Positions 1 to 8,353 of a stretch of 64,000 bases of DNA are shown here, piece by piece (the first letter of the stretch is position 1; each line of letters opens with the position of its first letter). The DNA lies in the NCBI GenBank assembly GCA_015146655.1, contig VKHL01000147.1, forward strand, positions 1 through 64,000, read 5' to 3'. The position numbers and the translations under genes were made by a program. The notes below the pieces were generated by a model that saw only the letters and a list, made by a program, of their open reading frames with translations, made no database searches and was not told the DNA's origin. Source of the DNA: Ochromonas danica (Eukaryota > Sar > Chrysophyceae > Chromulinales > Chromulinaceae).

Positions 1-156
1 TCTACTTCTTCTATTTTCTATTCCTACGTCTTGTTGGTGCCGCGCACGGATCCCTCCTCTTCGCAGCCATCCTAACCTCAGCCCGCAGTCGCCGCCATCC
101 AGTCCTTGCTCCTCCGAGTAGGACTTGCCTCTCCTAACAAGACAAGAAGAAGAACC

Positions 157-1308
157 ATGAATGATTTCATGGAATCCGACGAAGATGAAGACCTTACCTT
201 TACCCAGCGTGTCGAGAAGAAGGGTCCCACGCTCGTCCTGCCGGTGAACCTTTCAGCCACCACAACCTCCAAGCTCTCTTCCACCATTTCTGATTGTTGC
301 CGCGGCATTTTGGCCGAGTATAAGTCAACAATCATTAATTGGCGGAAGAGAGCTCTGAGGTTGGGTGACTTGAAGGATCACCGTGCTAAGGGCACATTCC
401 CCACCCGCCTCGCCCGAGCACCTGCACTGCCTCAGTATCCCTCGACTATCTCCGAAGATAGGAGAGTGATACTGAGGCAGCAGCATGAGTCCCTCTGGCT
501 CAATTTCCAGCGGTCCTCCCTGGACATGGAAATTGCCGCCATCAAGACGGACGCGGACAAGCTCCGCCACGAGGTCGAGATGCTCGCCAACACGGACGGT
601 GCCTGGGACACCCTGCGAGAGAAGCATCCAGATCTCGTAAAGCAATACGAGACCTTCTTCCTCCAGGAGTTCCCCGTCGTCTTCACCAGGATGCTCACGG
701 AGATCCAGCAGGAGCTCAAGATCCAGGACGACCCCTTCGTCCTCCCCGACCCTACCCCTCCTCCTGCTCCTCCTCCTCCTCCTCCTCCTCCTGCCCCTCC
801 TTCTCCTCTGCCTCTGCCCTCTAATGCTCTAACTGCTACTAGTGAAAGCAATAGCAGATTAGAGTACGTAGAGCGTAAGCTTAAGGAGTTAACTTTGTTG
901 CTAACTAATCGCTCTTCTTCTCCTCCCCGTCAGCAACGCCGCCGCCCAAACGCCTCGAGCCGTGGATCCGAACCTATTGCAAGACCAAGCCACGCAGCTC
1001 AAGGAAGATCAGGTTCGCGGAAGAGGTCCTCATCAGGGACTTCCGACGAGGAGAACCGGCGCTCGAAGTCGCCACGCAGAGAACGCGGACGGCACTCGTC
1101 CAGCGAAAGCGACGACGCCCACGATCGAGACCTAGGAAGAGACCGTTCCAGGTCACGCTCTCGCTCTCGCAGCAGCAGGCAATCCAACCGCAGGAATACC
1201 TACAAGAGCAGCAGCAACAACAACAACAACAATCGCAGGAACAGACAGGACAAACACAGACAGAGACAGAGACAGCAGCAACAGCAACAACACCGCCAGC
1301 AGCGCTAA
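157..1308 (+). CDS. PLE ORF1, gag-like RNA-binding protein with RS domain
   Basis: A 383-residue ORF1 upstream of the RT; the ATG at 157 is the first in frame. It opens with an acidic segment (ESDEDEDL). A helical, probably coiled-coil region follows (about residues 105-195, with heptad-like stretches around EIAAIKTDADKLRHEVEML). Next come a proline-rich hinge (about 198-222), a short second helix (RLEYVERKLKELTLLL), and a long Arg/Ser-rich tail with RSRSRSRSR. The end is rich in Asn and Gln. RS tails bind RNA and mediate assembly in SR proteins, so a role in packaging or nuclear delivery of the element RNA is a fair inference. I see no zinc knuckle and no similarity that names a family. The last 400 nt overlap the RT frame. 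A strong hairpin lies in the coding sequence at 427-480. Confidence 0.75.
   Translation: MNDFMESDEDEDLTFTQRVEKKGPTLVLPVNLSATTTSKLSSTISDCCRGILAEYKSTIINWRKRALRLGDLKDHRAKGTFPTRLARAPALPQYPSTISEDRRVILRQQHESLWLNFQRSSLDMEIAAIKTDADKLRHEVEMLANTDGAWDTLREKHPDLVKQYETFFLQEFPVVFTRMLTEIQQELKIQDDPFVLPDPTPPPAPPPPPPPPAPPSPLPLPSNALTATSESNSRLEYVERKLKELTLLLTNRSSSPPRQQRRRPNASSRGSEPIARPSHAAQGRSGSRKRSSSGTSDEENRRSKSPRRERGRHSSSESDDAHDRDLGRDRSRSRSRSRSSRQSNRRNTYKSSSNNNNNNRRNRQDKHRQRQRQQQQQQHRQQR
427..480 (+). other. Long RNA hairpin inside PLE ORF1
   Basis: A perfect 13-bp inverted repeat, CTGCCTCAGTATC (427-439) against GATACTGAGGCAG (468-480), encloses a further pairing. The inner stems are CTC 441-443 with GAG 464-466 and CTATCT 446-451 with AGATAG 456-461, closed by a CCGA tetraloop. 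In RNA this is a near-continuous rod of about 54 nt. It lies in coding sequence, so the protein constrains it too. A function as a packaging, RT-binding or translation signal is inference. Confidence 0.7.
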
Positions 1309-3293
1309 GTCCAAATCCCCAAATCTGGCTATCTGGCAAGACATTGAGGACTTTACGAGCTCTTAAGCTTGGTAACTCCAAATTGTTTAATCCCTGTAAT
1401 GTTAAGTTGTCTGAAATAGAATCTACAGTCTTAGGACTTGGTTTTAAATTCAGATGTAATCTTAACATTACACCTGCTGACCTACAACAATCTCTTATCT
1501 CTTCTCTACATTATCTCAAACGTCGTCTAACATTATCATTACACTTTGCCTACAACATACAAGGAAACATGGACATACCAAGGATATTAAACAACAACTA
1601 TCTACCTCCACATGATATACTAAGAAAACAAAGTTGGTATATACATCTTTTGGATTATATTAAACAACAGAAACAGACTATCAAACAACTAAAGCTACAA
1701 CCTATACAGAGAGACATTGACCGTGTAGTTTTAGAATGTGCTAGACACCTAGGTAGTCGCCAAGATATTGTTGTTAAACCAGCCGACAAGAACTTAGGAG
1801 TAGTAATCTTACCAACGGACTATTACAACACTCTCTGTATGGAACATTTGTCCGATACTACTACCTATGAAATTGTGAATGATACTAAATTCAAGAGTGA
1901 AGCTTACCAAAGTCTAAAACTTATATTACAAAGCTATGATAAACTCTATGCTATGGGATCTACACCTACCAACTCTAAGCTCTCTAAATTAGCTAGAAGC
2001 CTTCTACAATTTGAATCTAACCCTATTGAGAAGTGTTTAGGTAGTTTCTACTGTCTCCCTAAGATGCATAAAACACCAATTAAGGGTCGCCCTATCATAG
2101 CTAGTAGAGAATCACTTACCTATGTGACTTCTAAGTATCTACACAATAGACTACATCCCTTAACTAAAAAGCTCTCTCTAAAATTTGATACTACGTCTAT
2201 TTGTCATTCCGTCCATACATTTATCAATGATCTTAAGGAGTTATACCATAATAAGACACTCCCAACTAACACTCGCATAATCACAGCCGATGTAACAAGC
2301 TTATACCCATCAATCCCAATCGATTATGGCTTAACTACGCTAAGACACATGTTACATCGTACTAACTCCTTCCCTCCTGATGAGGTGGAGTTCTTAATGG
2401 AACTGTTGGAGTGGGTGTTAACTAATAACTATTTTGAATTCAATGGTATAGTATATCGTCAACTTAAAGGCACAGCAATGGGTACACCTGTAGCAGTTAG
2501 CTATGCGCAATTGGTCTTGCTTGAACATGACTGGCTATGTAAACATACCCATGGCTTACTATTCTATCGCCGCTACATTGACGATCTATTCATTATAACT
2601 GACGACCCAGACGTTTCTGCTGATACCATAGCTACAACTTTTAACAGCCTGTGTGCAACTATTAAACTAGAAGCACTTACCCATGGAACTTCTGGCACCT
2701 TCTTGGACTTATCTATCATATTGAAACCAACAATGTTTGGTCCCGAGGGATTAGTGTTAAGCCACACACTATATGAGAAGCCTATCAATAATCACCTCTA
2801 TATACCGGCAACCTCTGCCCATCCTAAGCATATGTTAAGGAATTTTATGATAAATGAAGCACGTCGTATCCGATCTCACTGTCACTCAGTGGATGCAGCG
2901 AAACCTTTGATCAAGCGCTTTGCTAGCAGGTTACAACTACGTGGTTATAGAGAGGACTTCATCAATGAAAGTCTCCGTATATATAATAACCATCGTCAAC
3001 AACATTCTCCAAGAAACAATGTAGACCCTCCTGTCATTACTATCTCTCTACCAAACCTCAGCCAACCTCCCCGATGGCGACAACTCTTCTCATTCCCTGA
3101 TGTACTAAGGGACCACCCCAACTATAAACAAGTATATGGTGGAAGGGATATTGTCGTTGGCCGTCGTATGGGTCCCCATATCGGATCCTTTCTACTTCAC
3201 GCGAAAGCACACATGCAGCCTCTCAAAATTCTTGTTACCCCTCTGGAAGATGTTACCCAGAGGGGTACACAATCTTCCGAGGGGAACCGCTGA
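909..3293 (+). CDS. PLE reverse transcriptase ORF (no GIY-YIG endonuclease)
   Basis: The frame is open from 909 to the stop at 3291-3293 and overlaps ORF1 by 400 nt. Its first ATG is only at 1569, inside conserved sequence, so the start is unresolved. Translational recoding from ORF1, a non-ATG start such as TTG at 1344, or splicing are all possible. RT motifs in order are KPADKNLGVVIL (RT1), FYCLPKMHKTPIKGRPIIAS (RT2), TADVTSLYPSIP with the first catalytic Asp (RT3), KGTAMGTPVA (RT4), FYRRYIDDLFII with the Asp pair (RT5) and GTFLDLSI (RT6). A thumb follows. The protein ends near VVGRRMGPHIGSFLL with no room for a GIY-YIG nuclease, the feature that separates telomere-using PLEs from canonical Penelope. 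All catalytic aspartates are present, so the enzyme looks competent. Confidence 0.92.
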   Translation, partial: SLFFSSPSATPPPKRLEPWIRTYCKTKPRSSRKIRFAEEVLIRDFRRGEPALEVATQRTRTALVQRKRRRPRSRPRKRPFQVTLSLSQQQAIQPQEYLQEQQQQQQQQSQEQTGQTQTETETAATATTPPAALSPNPQIWLSGKTLRTLRALKLGNSKLFNPCNVKLSEIESTVLGLGFKFRCNLNITPADLQQSLISSLHYLKRRLTLSLHFAYNIQGNMDIPRILNNNYLPPHDILRKQSWYIHLLDYIKQQKQTIKQLKLQPIQRDIDRVVLECARHLGSRQDIVVKPADKNLGVVILPTDYYNTLCMEHLSDTTTYEIVNDTKFKSEAYQSLKLILQSYDKLYAMGSTPTNSKLSKLARSLLQFESNPIEKCLGSFYCLPKMHKTPIKGRPIIASRESLTYVTSKYLHNRLHPLTKKLSLKFDTTSICHSVHTFINDLKELYHNKTLPTNTRIITADVTSLYPSIPIDYGLTTLRHMLHRTNSFPPDEVEFLMELLEWVLTNNYFEFNGIVYRQLKGTAMGTPVAVSYAQLVLLEHDWLCKHTHGLLFYRRYIDDLFIITDDPDVSADTIATTFNSLCATIKLEALTHGTSGTFLDLSIILKPTMFGPEGLVLSHTLYEKPINNHLYIPATSAHPKHMLRNFMINEARRIRSHCHSVDAAKPLIKRFASRLQLRGYREDFINESLRIYNNHRQQHSPRNNVDPPVITISLPNLSQPPRWRQLFSFPDVLRDHPNYKQVYGGRDIVVGRRMGPHIGSFLLHAKAHMQPLKILVTPLEDVTQRGTQSSEGNR
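3237..3266 (+). other. Hairpin at end of the RT frame
   Basis: ACCCCTCTGG (3237-3246) pairs perfectly with CCAGAGGGGT (3257-3266) across a 10-nt loop, just before the RT stop codon. It may begin the structured 3' region of the element RNA. No function can be assigned. Confidence 0.6.
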
Positions 3294-3358
3294 CCGGTAA
3301 CGCACCCTAACCCTAAACCGACACAGGTGTCGGTTATAGGAAGGGTAGTTACCGGTCG
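3292..3358 (+). other. Nested hairpin carrying a telomerase-template-like CCCTAACCCTAAA tract
   Basis: The outer stem GACCGGTAAC (3292-3301) pairs with GTTACCGGTC (3349-3358). Inside, AACCGACAC (3315-3323) pairs with GTGTCGGTT (3326-3334) across a 2-nt loop. Between the two stems lies CCCTAACCCTAAA (3304-3316), about two C-strand repeats in the sense RNA. It could base-pair with the telomeric G-overhang. The structure is seen in the sequence; a guide or template role is inferred. Confidence 0.65.
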
Positions 3359-3421
3359 TGAGCGTGTCTGCATGGCAAAAAACGCATTATTGATGAAGTT
3401 TGAATTAAATTACAAGACTAT

Positions 3422-3811
3422 GATATTCGGAACCGCCACGCTACCGCGGTTACAAACAGTTATATAAGTCTGTTTTTGAGGTGAAAAACACGTGTTTATT
3501 GACATGTTTTTCCTCAATTTCTCCATGAATATTAGTCCAAAAAATATGAAGTATAGATATTCGGAACCGCCTCGACGAGGGCTTATTTATCACTATAAAA
3601 CTTTTATGTTAGGTGATGGTCAGTTAGTTTCTGTTTTTCAGGATTTTCGGTACCTTCTACCCTTCTATAAAATATATGGCTTGGATATTCGGAACCCCCG
3701 CGTCGAGCGCTACAATGTTACTATATACTTTATATTTATAGCTGATGTTTTGCATGATTTAGAATTTCTGATTTTTACCTGAAAAACGCGTTTTTTCAAC
3801 CCGTTTTTCAG
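3422..3811 (+). repeat. Structured repeats in the PLE 3' UTR
   Basis: The motif GATATTCGGAACCGCC occurs at 3422 and 3556, and with one change (GCC to CCC) at 3684. Spacing is 134 and 128 nt. Each copy leads into a small GC hairpin (for example AACCGC with GCGGTT after the first copy) in otherwise AT-rich sequence. Two related larger hairpins also occur: GTGAAAAACA (3481-3490) with TGTTTTTCCTC (3505-3515), and CTGAAAAACG (3779-3788) with CGTTTTTCAG (3802-3811). The regular spacing suggests repeated RNA-protein binding modules rather than coding sequence. A 3'-end recognition site for the RT is the simplest reading, but this is inference. Confidence 0.65.
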
Positions 3812-3844
3812 CCTTCTCTGAGTTGAGTGCTGTGTTGATTGAAC

Positions 3845-3901
3845 GAATGGTCCACTTCTGATGAGTCCGTAATTGGACGAAACTAGTCAAGTCTACCATT
3901 C
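3845..3901 (+). ncRNA. Type I hammerhead ribozyme with minimal stem III
   Basis: Self-cleaving motif between PLE units. Stem I is GAATGGT (3845-3851) with ACCATTC (3895-3901) plus an internal loop. The conserved core CTGATGA is at 3858-3864. Stem II is GTCC (3865-3868) with GGAC (3875-3878) around a six-base loop. Core GAAA is at 3879-3882. Stem III is only 3 bp, ACT (3882-3884) with AGT (3890-3892) around a five-base loop. Cleavage is predicted after C3893 in GTC. All invariant core bases are present. Hammerheads with such short stem III are known from PLE terminal repeats and are thought to work best as dimers. Cleavage would cut tandem transcripts into unit-length RNAs starting at 3894. 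Confidence 0.92.
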
Positions 3902-4019
3902 CTAAATTTAATTAGAACAACTACTCTACTCTTCTTACTACTTCTACTTCTTCTATTTTCTATTCCTACGTCTTGTTGGTGCCGCGCACGGATCCCTCCT
4001 CTTCGCAGCCATCCTAACC
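3894..4019 (+). repeat. Start of the next PLE unit (terminal direct repeat), cut off at telomere repeats
   Basis: Downstream of the ribozyme cleavage site, the sequence is the leader of another unit. Bases 3943-4019 are identical to 1-77. Identity stops at CCTAACC, where the first unit continues TCAGCC and this copy continues into CCCTAA repeats. The arrangement is the pseudo-LTR tandem layout typical of PLEs. The perfect identity suggests both stretches come from one recent RNA or were homogenised. Confidence 0.9.
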
Positions 4020-4091
4020 CTAACCCTAACCCTAACCCTAACCCTAACCCTAACCCTAACCCTAACCCTAACCCTAACCCTAACCCTAACC
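4013..4091 (+). repeat. Telomeric tract, about 13 CCCTAA repeats
   Basis: A perfect array of CCCTAA runs from 4013 to 4091, followed by degenerate variants (GAAACCTGAACCCAACCC) to about 4114. On the + strand this is the C-rich strand, so the G-strand TTAGGG points left, towards the PLE and the chromosome end. It is either the true telomere base, capped further by PLE copies, or an interstitial remnant. VPS54 starts 88 bp to the right. Confidence 0.95.
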
Positions 4092-4178
4092 GAAACCTGA
4101 ACCCAACCCAACCGTCATCCCCTCTGTTGGGATTTTGGCCTTGAGCGATTTTGTTGGTTTGGTGTATTAATTCCAACA

Positions 4179-7100
4179 ATGTCTGCATTTTCTCAGCATG
4201 CTTTGCCAATACATCCATTAGCTCGCAAGATTTTAGTTGAAACGGAAGATAATGAGCAATTTTGTTTGGAGGACTATGATGATGTTCGATGCGAGCTTGT
4301 CTCTACCGGCCACCATTTGGTAAGATATACACTTATGACAGATGACATTAAAGTACTATTGTGTTTTGACCAGCTTGACGTTTTCTTGACAAAATGTTGT
4401 GCTTGTTTGTAGACTTCAGTGCTCATGAATCCGAGAGAGACTCTGCTTGATGATTTATTTGATGAGTTCGCTTATGATCAAACCACTCCGCTGGATTTCT
4501 TTTCCTCTTATTCTGCTTTGAACTATTCGCCTTCATCGACCACCTCAATGTTTTCCTCTTCACATTCATCCCTTGCTCCTTCGTCCTCTCATCATTATGC
4601 GTCGGCATCATCTCATAATGCAGGAATTGTGACACCCCTTGCCCTCACAACAACTGAGCTTCAGCAGATTGATCAGTTCGTCAAGAACATTCAGAGAATC
4701 TCTAAAACATATCAATCTAGCCAGAAAAGTAACAGTAGAGTTTCGGTACGAGCCGGAATGTCTCCTCACTCTTTATCTTCTCAGCAGAAAGCAAACGATG
4801 ACCTGCGGGTGTGTTATGAGCAAGTACCTGACCTGTTTTTTCGCAGTGATTTCTCTCTCACTCGTCCAGAACATTTCCAATCAACTATGTGCCTTGTCTC
4901 AACATCTTCTAATTCTCCATCTTCGACCACTTCAATGCGTTGTTCTTTCTCTCAAGAGCGCTTGTCCTCTTGTCTGGATCTCGTAGAAGTTGCACTATTA
5001 CGACAAATTTGGTCTCGATCAATAGCCTTTTTCCGGACTCTGGACGATCTTAAAGGTTTGCGTGATGTTGTCCAGGGAACAACTGCTCGTGTGCAGAATA
5101 TCCGTGCCCATCTCTTAGCCACTGATAAGCGGCTGACGGCAGAAGCCCGTACTATTCCCACTAAATCGCGACGAAGGGATAACCTTATGTCTGTGCATAG
5201 TTTGGCCGTTCGAGTTCAGGAGGTGTTACAAGGACGAACCTTTTTGCTTCAGTTACTGGAGGCTGGAGACTATTTTACTGCGCAGGAGGCGCTCGTGCGG
5301 GTGCAAGATATTTATTTGAAAAATTGTCGTGGAGTGAGAGGTCTTGATGCTGTGGGTGGGGATTTGCAAGCCATGGCTGCAGTCATCGCAGATATCATTT
5401 CGGGGAAATTCATCACCCTAGCCTTGCAATGGGATATTGGTCACAACTCTTTGGTCACGAATGATGACTTTGATTCCAAAGATCACTCAGTAAAGGGGGA
5501 AATAACAGATGACTATCTTGGAGATTTAAATGGATTGACCTCGTCACTGGCTATGACTTCTTTTCCTCTTGGCAACTTAGCAGGGGAGGAACTTTCTGCA
5601 CTGATAGTGGCTCTGGTTGGTCATGGCTGTGGTTTGGATGGCACTATCGATAGTGGCTGTGGTGAATTAGTGAAAGCTCTTCAGGCATATCAAACGCGCT
5701 TATCAGAGGGACTAAAATTGACTGTACGTACATGTGTTATGGAATATTTGCAGACCGCAGACCTCTCGACACTGACTGATTTCTTGGCGGAAGAGCCCAT
5801 GCGAAGTGATAATTCCGCTATGGGTGAAGAATCTCCCACTATCGGCTTAGAAAGTAGTGTTCCGTACATCCAACGAGTGCGCGAAATGAGTGCTGATAGC
5901 TTTCTGGGCTGTCTGCTCATGGCATATGAGCATTTGTTGTTAGCACTTGAAAGAGCATCAGATTTTCATGCCTTTTTTTCCCTCAAGATTAATCAATTCA
6001 GTGATTCAACTGTTTCGCCTGTAGTGTTGGAAGAACGCTTTGACAGTGACTTCAAATTCGGGTCTAATTCGCAACTATCAGGGTCTAAATCGGAAGACGT
6101 TAAGTCGGAATTTAAAATCTCGCTAGATACTGCAAAGTTCCTTGCAGATCAATCGAAATTCTGCTTATCGGCAGCATGTGATGTTGCTCAGAAGTCCGTT
6201 GCGCAACTTCTTAGCATTCGAAAGGAGAACAATGCACGATTACCCTATGCCACCATGAAACAGCTTTGGGAAAACTCTTTGGCGTTTGTTGCCAAGTTAG
6301 AGAGTTTCAATCATCAAACTACCGCTTTTGCTTTACGACAATGTCTGTTGATACAATGCAGGATTTTCATTGAGGCCTATCATGATAACTATAAAACACA
6401 GCTCGTAAATACTCTTGACAATGAGCGATGGTTGCAATGTGATGTGAGTCCTGATCGGCAAAAAGAGATAGATCGGCTGGTCTCTGGTAAGGCCTTCCTG
6501 ACGTTTATTCAAGGAAGCGGTAGTGGCATTCAGCATGTTGCTCGTTCCGAGTCTCATTCGTCTCAACTCTCTGGCCAGGTAGGTACCGATATTGCTGCTT
6601 CAATTTCACCAGGAGCAGAGAAAAAGAAGGAGGCGCGGCCTGTAGTGGTGGAGAAAAAAGAATATCGTATCACTTGGAGTGTGCTTCTTCTGGTAGACAT
6701 ACTCTTTGTTTATCTTGATATTGTCTACCATTTCCCTCCAATCCTGGCAGAAGTTATCAATAAGATGGTTGAGTTGGTACGACTGTTTAATACGAGGACA
6801 AAGCAACTTGTTTTAGGTGCACAGGCTATTCAATCTGCAGCTCGGCTGAAGAGTATCACTGCGAAGCACCTTGGCATTACTGCTCAATCACTTTCTTTTT
6901 GTATTGTCCTTTTACCCCACATGCGGGCAGCCTTACTTGCTCAAATCCCATCCAAGCAGCAGATTCTATTGACAGAGTTAGATCGCCTTTCCCAGGAACT
7001 TTTCGATCATCATCACGCGATTATCAACAAATTCGTTGCCATAGTCTCAGATATGATCGAAGTGTCAGCAATCAAATTGAAGTCTATGGATTGGGATCGA

Positions 7101-7415
7101 GTAAGTGGTCATGGTCAAGCTTGTTGTGAGTATTTTGAAGAGATGCAAAAGAACATACTTACATTGCACAAAGTGTTGAATGGGATTCTCCCTGCTGAAG
7201 AGATGCAAGATATCTTTCTGCGCATTTTCCATCTAATAAACAGAAAAGTGCCTGTACATTTTGAAGAAGTCATGCCCAGCTCCGTGGCAGGAAAGCAACG
7301 AATTTTAGATGATATCACACATCTAGTCTTTTCACTTTCTAAGCTGAAGCATGTTGATACATCAGTTCTGACAGCTCAACTCGAAGATCACTTCCGTAAA
7401 AAGTTTGGTCGGTGA
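4179..7415 (+). CDS. VPS54: VPS54, GARP tethering complex subunit
   Basis: Subunit of the Golgi-associated retrograde protein complex (with Vps51, 52 and 53), which tethers endosome-derived vesicles at the trans-Golgi network. Two exons: 4179-4319 and 4413-7415, with a 93-nt GT-AG intron, giving 1046 residues. The N-terminal half has the helical rod typical of Vps54 around SIAFFRTLDDLKGLRDVV. The C-terminal Vps54 domain (about residues 795-990) has ITAKHLGITAQSLSFCIVLL, a FDHHHAIINKFVAIVSDM helix and a MDWDRV segment, all close to the family pattern. A Ser-rich linker (about 60-110) and an acidic loop (about 540-570) are low complexity. The ATG at 4179 is only 88 bp from the telomeric tract, so the whole promoter must be very short or reach into repeats. 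Confidence 0.85.
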
Positions 7416-7682
7416 TGATGAGGAAAGATTGATGGCCCATGACCATGACTGTCATGATGTGATCTGCTCCACATTGTGCGAGAAGCTTCATGCAACCGAG
7501 AGCTCGGAATTTATGGCAGATAAGTCGTTCTCCAAGTAGCTAATGGCAATGAGATTCTCTGGCAATAACACTTTTGGTGTCGAGTTAAAGGGGGTCGTGT
7601 TATAGCTTAAAACAGAAAATGATTCAACGTAAAGCGACTAAGTTCATTCCACTTGTACATGCAGAGAAAAAATGGCGATGAA

Positions 7683-8353
7683 CTAGATCTTCTTTCCAAA
7701 TCTTTCATCCATTGCCTGAAAGAGACGTTTGCCATCCATCAGAACAGGGAAGAGATGAAGTTGTCCTTCTGGTTTGGTTTGTATCTCATTAAAGTAAACC
7801 AAAATAGGAAGCTCCTTGGAAGGGATGAAAAACCATTTAGTAATTGTATCATATTTCCATCGATTTCTTCCACCAACTGCAAAGTTCTCTCTACAAGCGA
7901 ATCGATTGAAATCAGTGCGGCAGAGGCAGGCAGCAATCAGTGGGGGGGTTACCTGCTTTGTTCATAACCCTTTCCTTTAGAAACAACAACTTCAATGGCT
8001 TCCTCGTCAAACACAAATCTGACTTTTGATGTCTGTCTGAGAAGAAAGAGGCCAAAGACAATTAGGAATCCTGACAAGAAAATGTTGCTGCTTGCTGCAA
8101 AAGCAAGCAATCCAGAGAACGTGAATCCCAAAGCAACATTATAGTTCTCGGGAATAACAATTGTCTCAAGTTTCTTGGGGGGTTGTGAAACGTCTTTGCT
8201 GGCAGACTTTAACCAGCTCCAGTTATTTTTGCTGGATCTCAGCTCGTGTTTGGCACCACGGGAAACAGAGGAGAATCTCTGGGAAGGTGAAAAGGCCAAT
8301 GAAAGAGCGCAGAAGAAGAGTAAAGAAGCTAACACCAACAAGAGAGGTCTCAT
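7683..8353 (-). CDS. Plastid-targeted DUF3119 family membrane protein
   Basis: Two exons on the minus strand, 8353-7953 and 7890-7683, with a 62-nt intron; 202 residues. The N-terminus is a signal peptide (MRPLLLVLASLLFFCALSLA) followed by F and a Ser/Arg-rich transit-like stretch. That is the SLA|F junction of bipartite plastid signals in algae with red secondary plastids. Two hydrophobic helices follow (ALGFTFSGLLAFAA; IFLSGFLIVFGLFLL), then VRFVFDEEAIEVV. After splicing come FAVGGRNRWKYDTI, W-FFIPSKELPILVYFNEIQT and LHLFPVLMDG, which match the cyanobacterial and plastid family DUF3119. The biochemical function of that family is unknown. The upstream in-frame ATG at 8374 is possible but would spoil the signal peptide. 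The 3' end is convergent with VPS54. Confidence 0.82.

Larger units (their letters stand above)
1..4019 (+). mobile_element. Endonuclease-deficient Penelope-like retroelement at a telomere, with partial second unit
   Basis: Retroelement of the Penelope-like (PLE) class. The parts in order are a 5' leader, ORF1 (157-1308), an RT ORF (909-3293), a structured 3' UTR, a hammerhead ribozyme (3845-3901), and the start of a second head-to-tail unit (3894-4019). Bases 1-77 equal 3943-4019, so the unit length is 3942 bp and the window starts about 49 nt inside the first unit. The RT has PLE-type motifs and the protein ends without a GIY-YIG nuclease, as in the telomeric Athena and Coprina elements. 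The sense strand runs directly into CCCTAA repeats, as expected if the telomeric 3' end primed cDNA synthesis. The coding frames look whole, which suggests a recent insertion. Base composition differs from the neighbours: the RT part is AT-rich. Class assignment is firm; the exact family is not. Confidence 0.93.

Noticed and set aside
3492-3782. Open frame of about 96 codons in the PLE 3' UTR
   Set aside because: No ATG at its head; its sequence follows from the repeated GATATTCGGAACC motifs and AT-rich spacers, so structure explains it better than protein.
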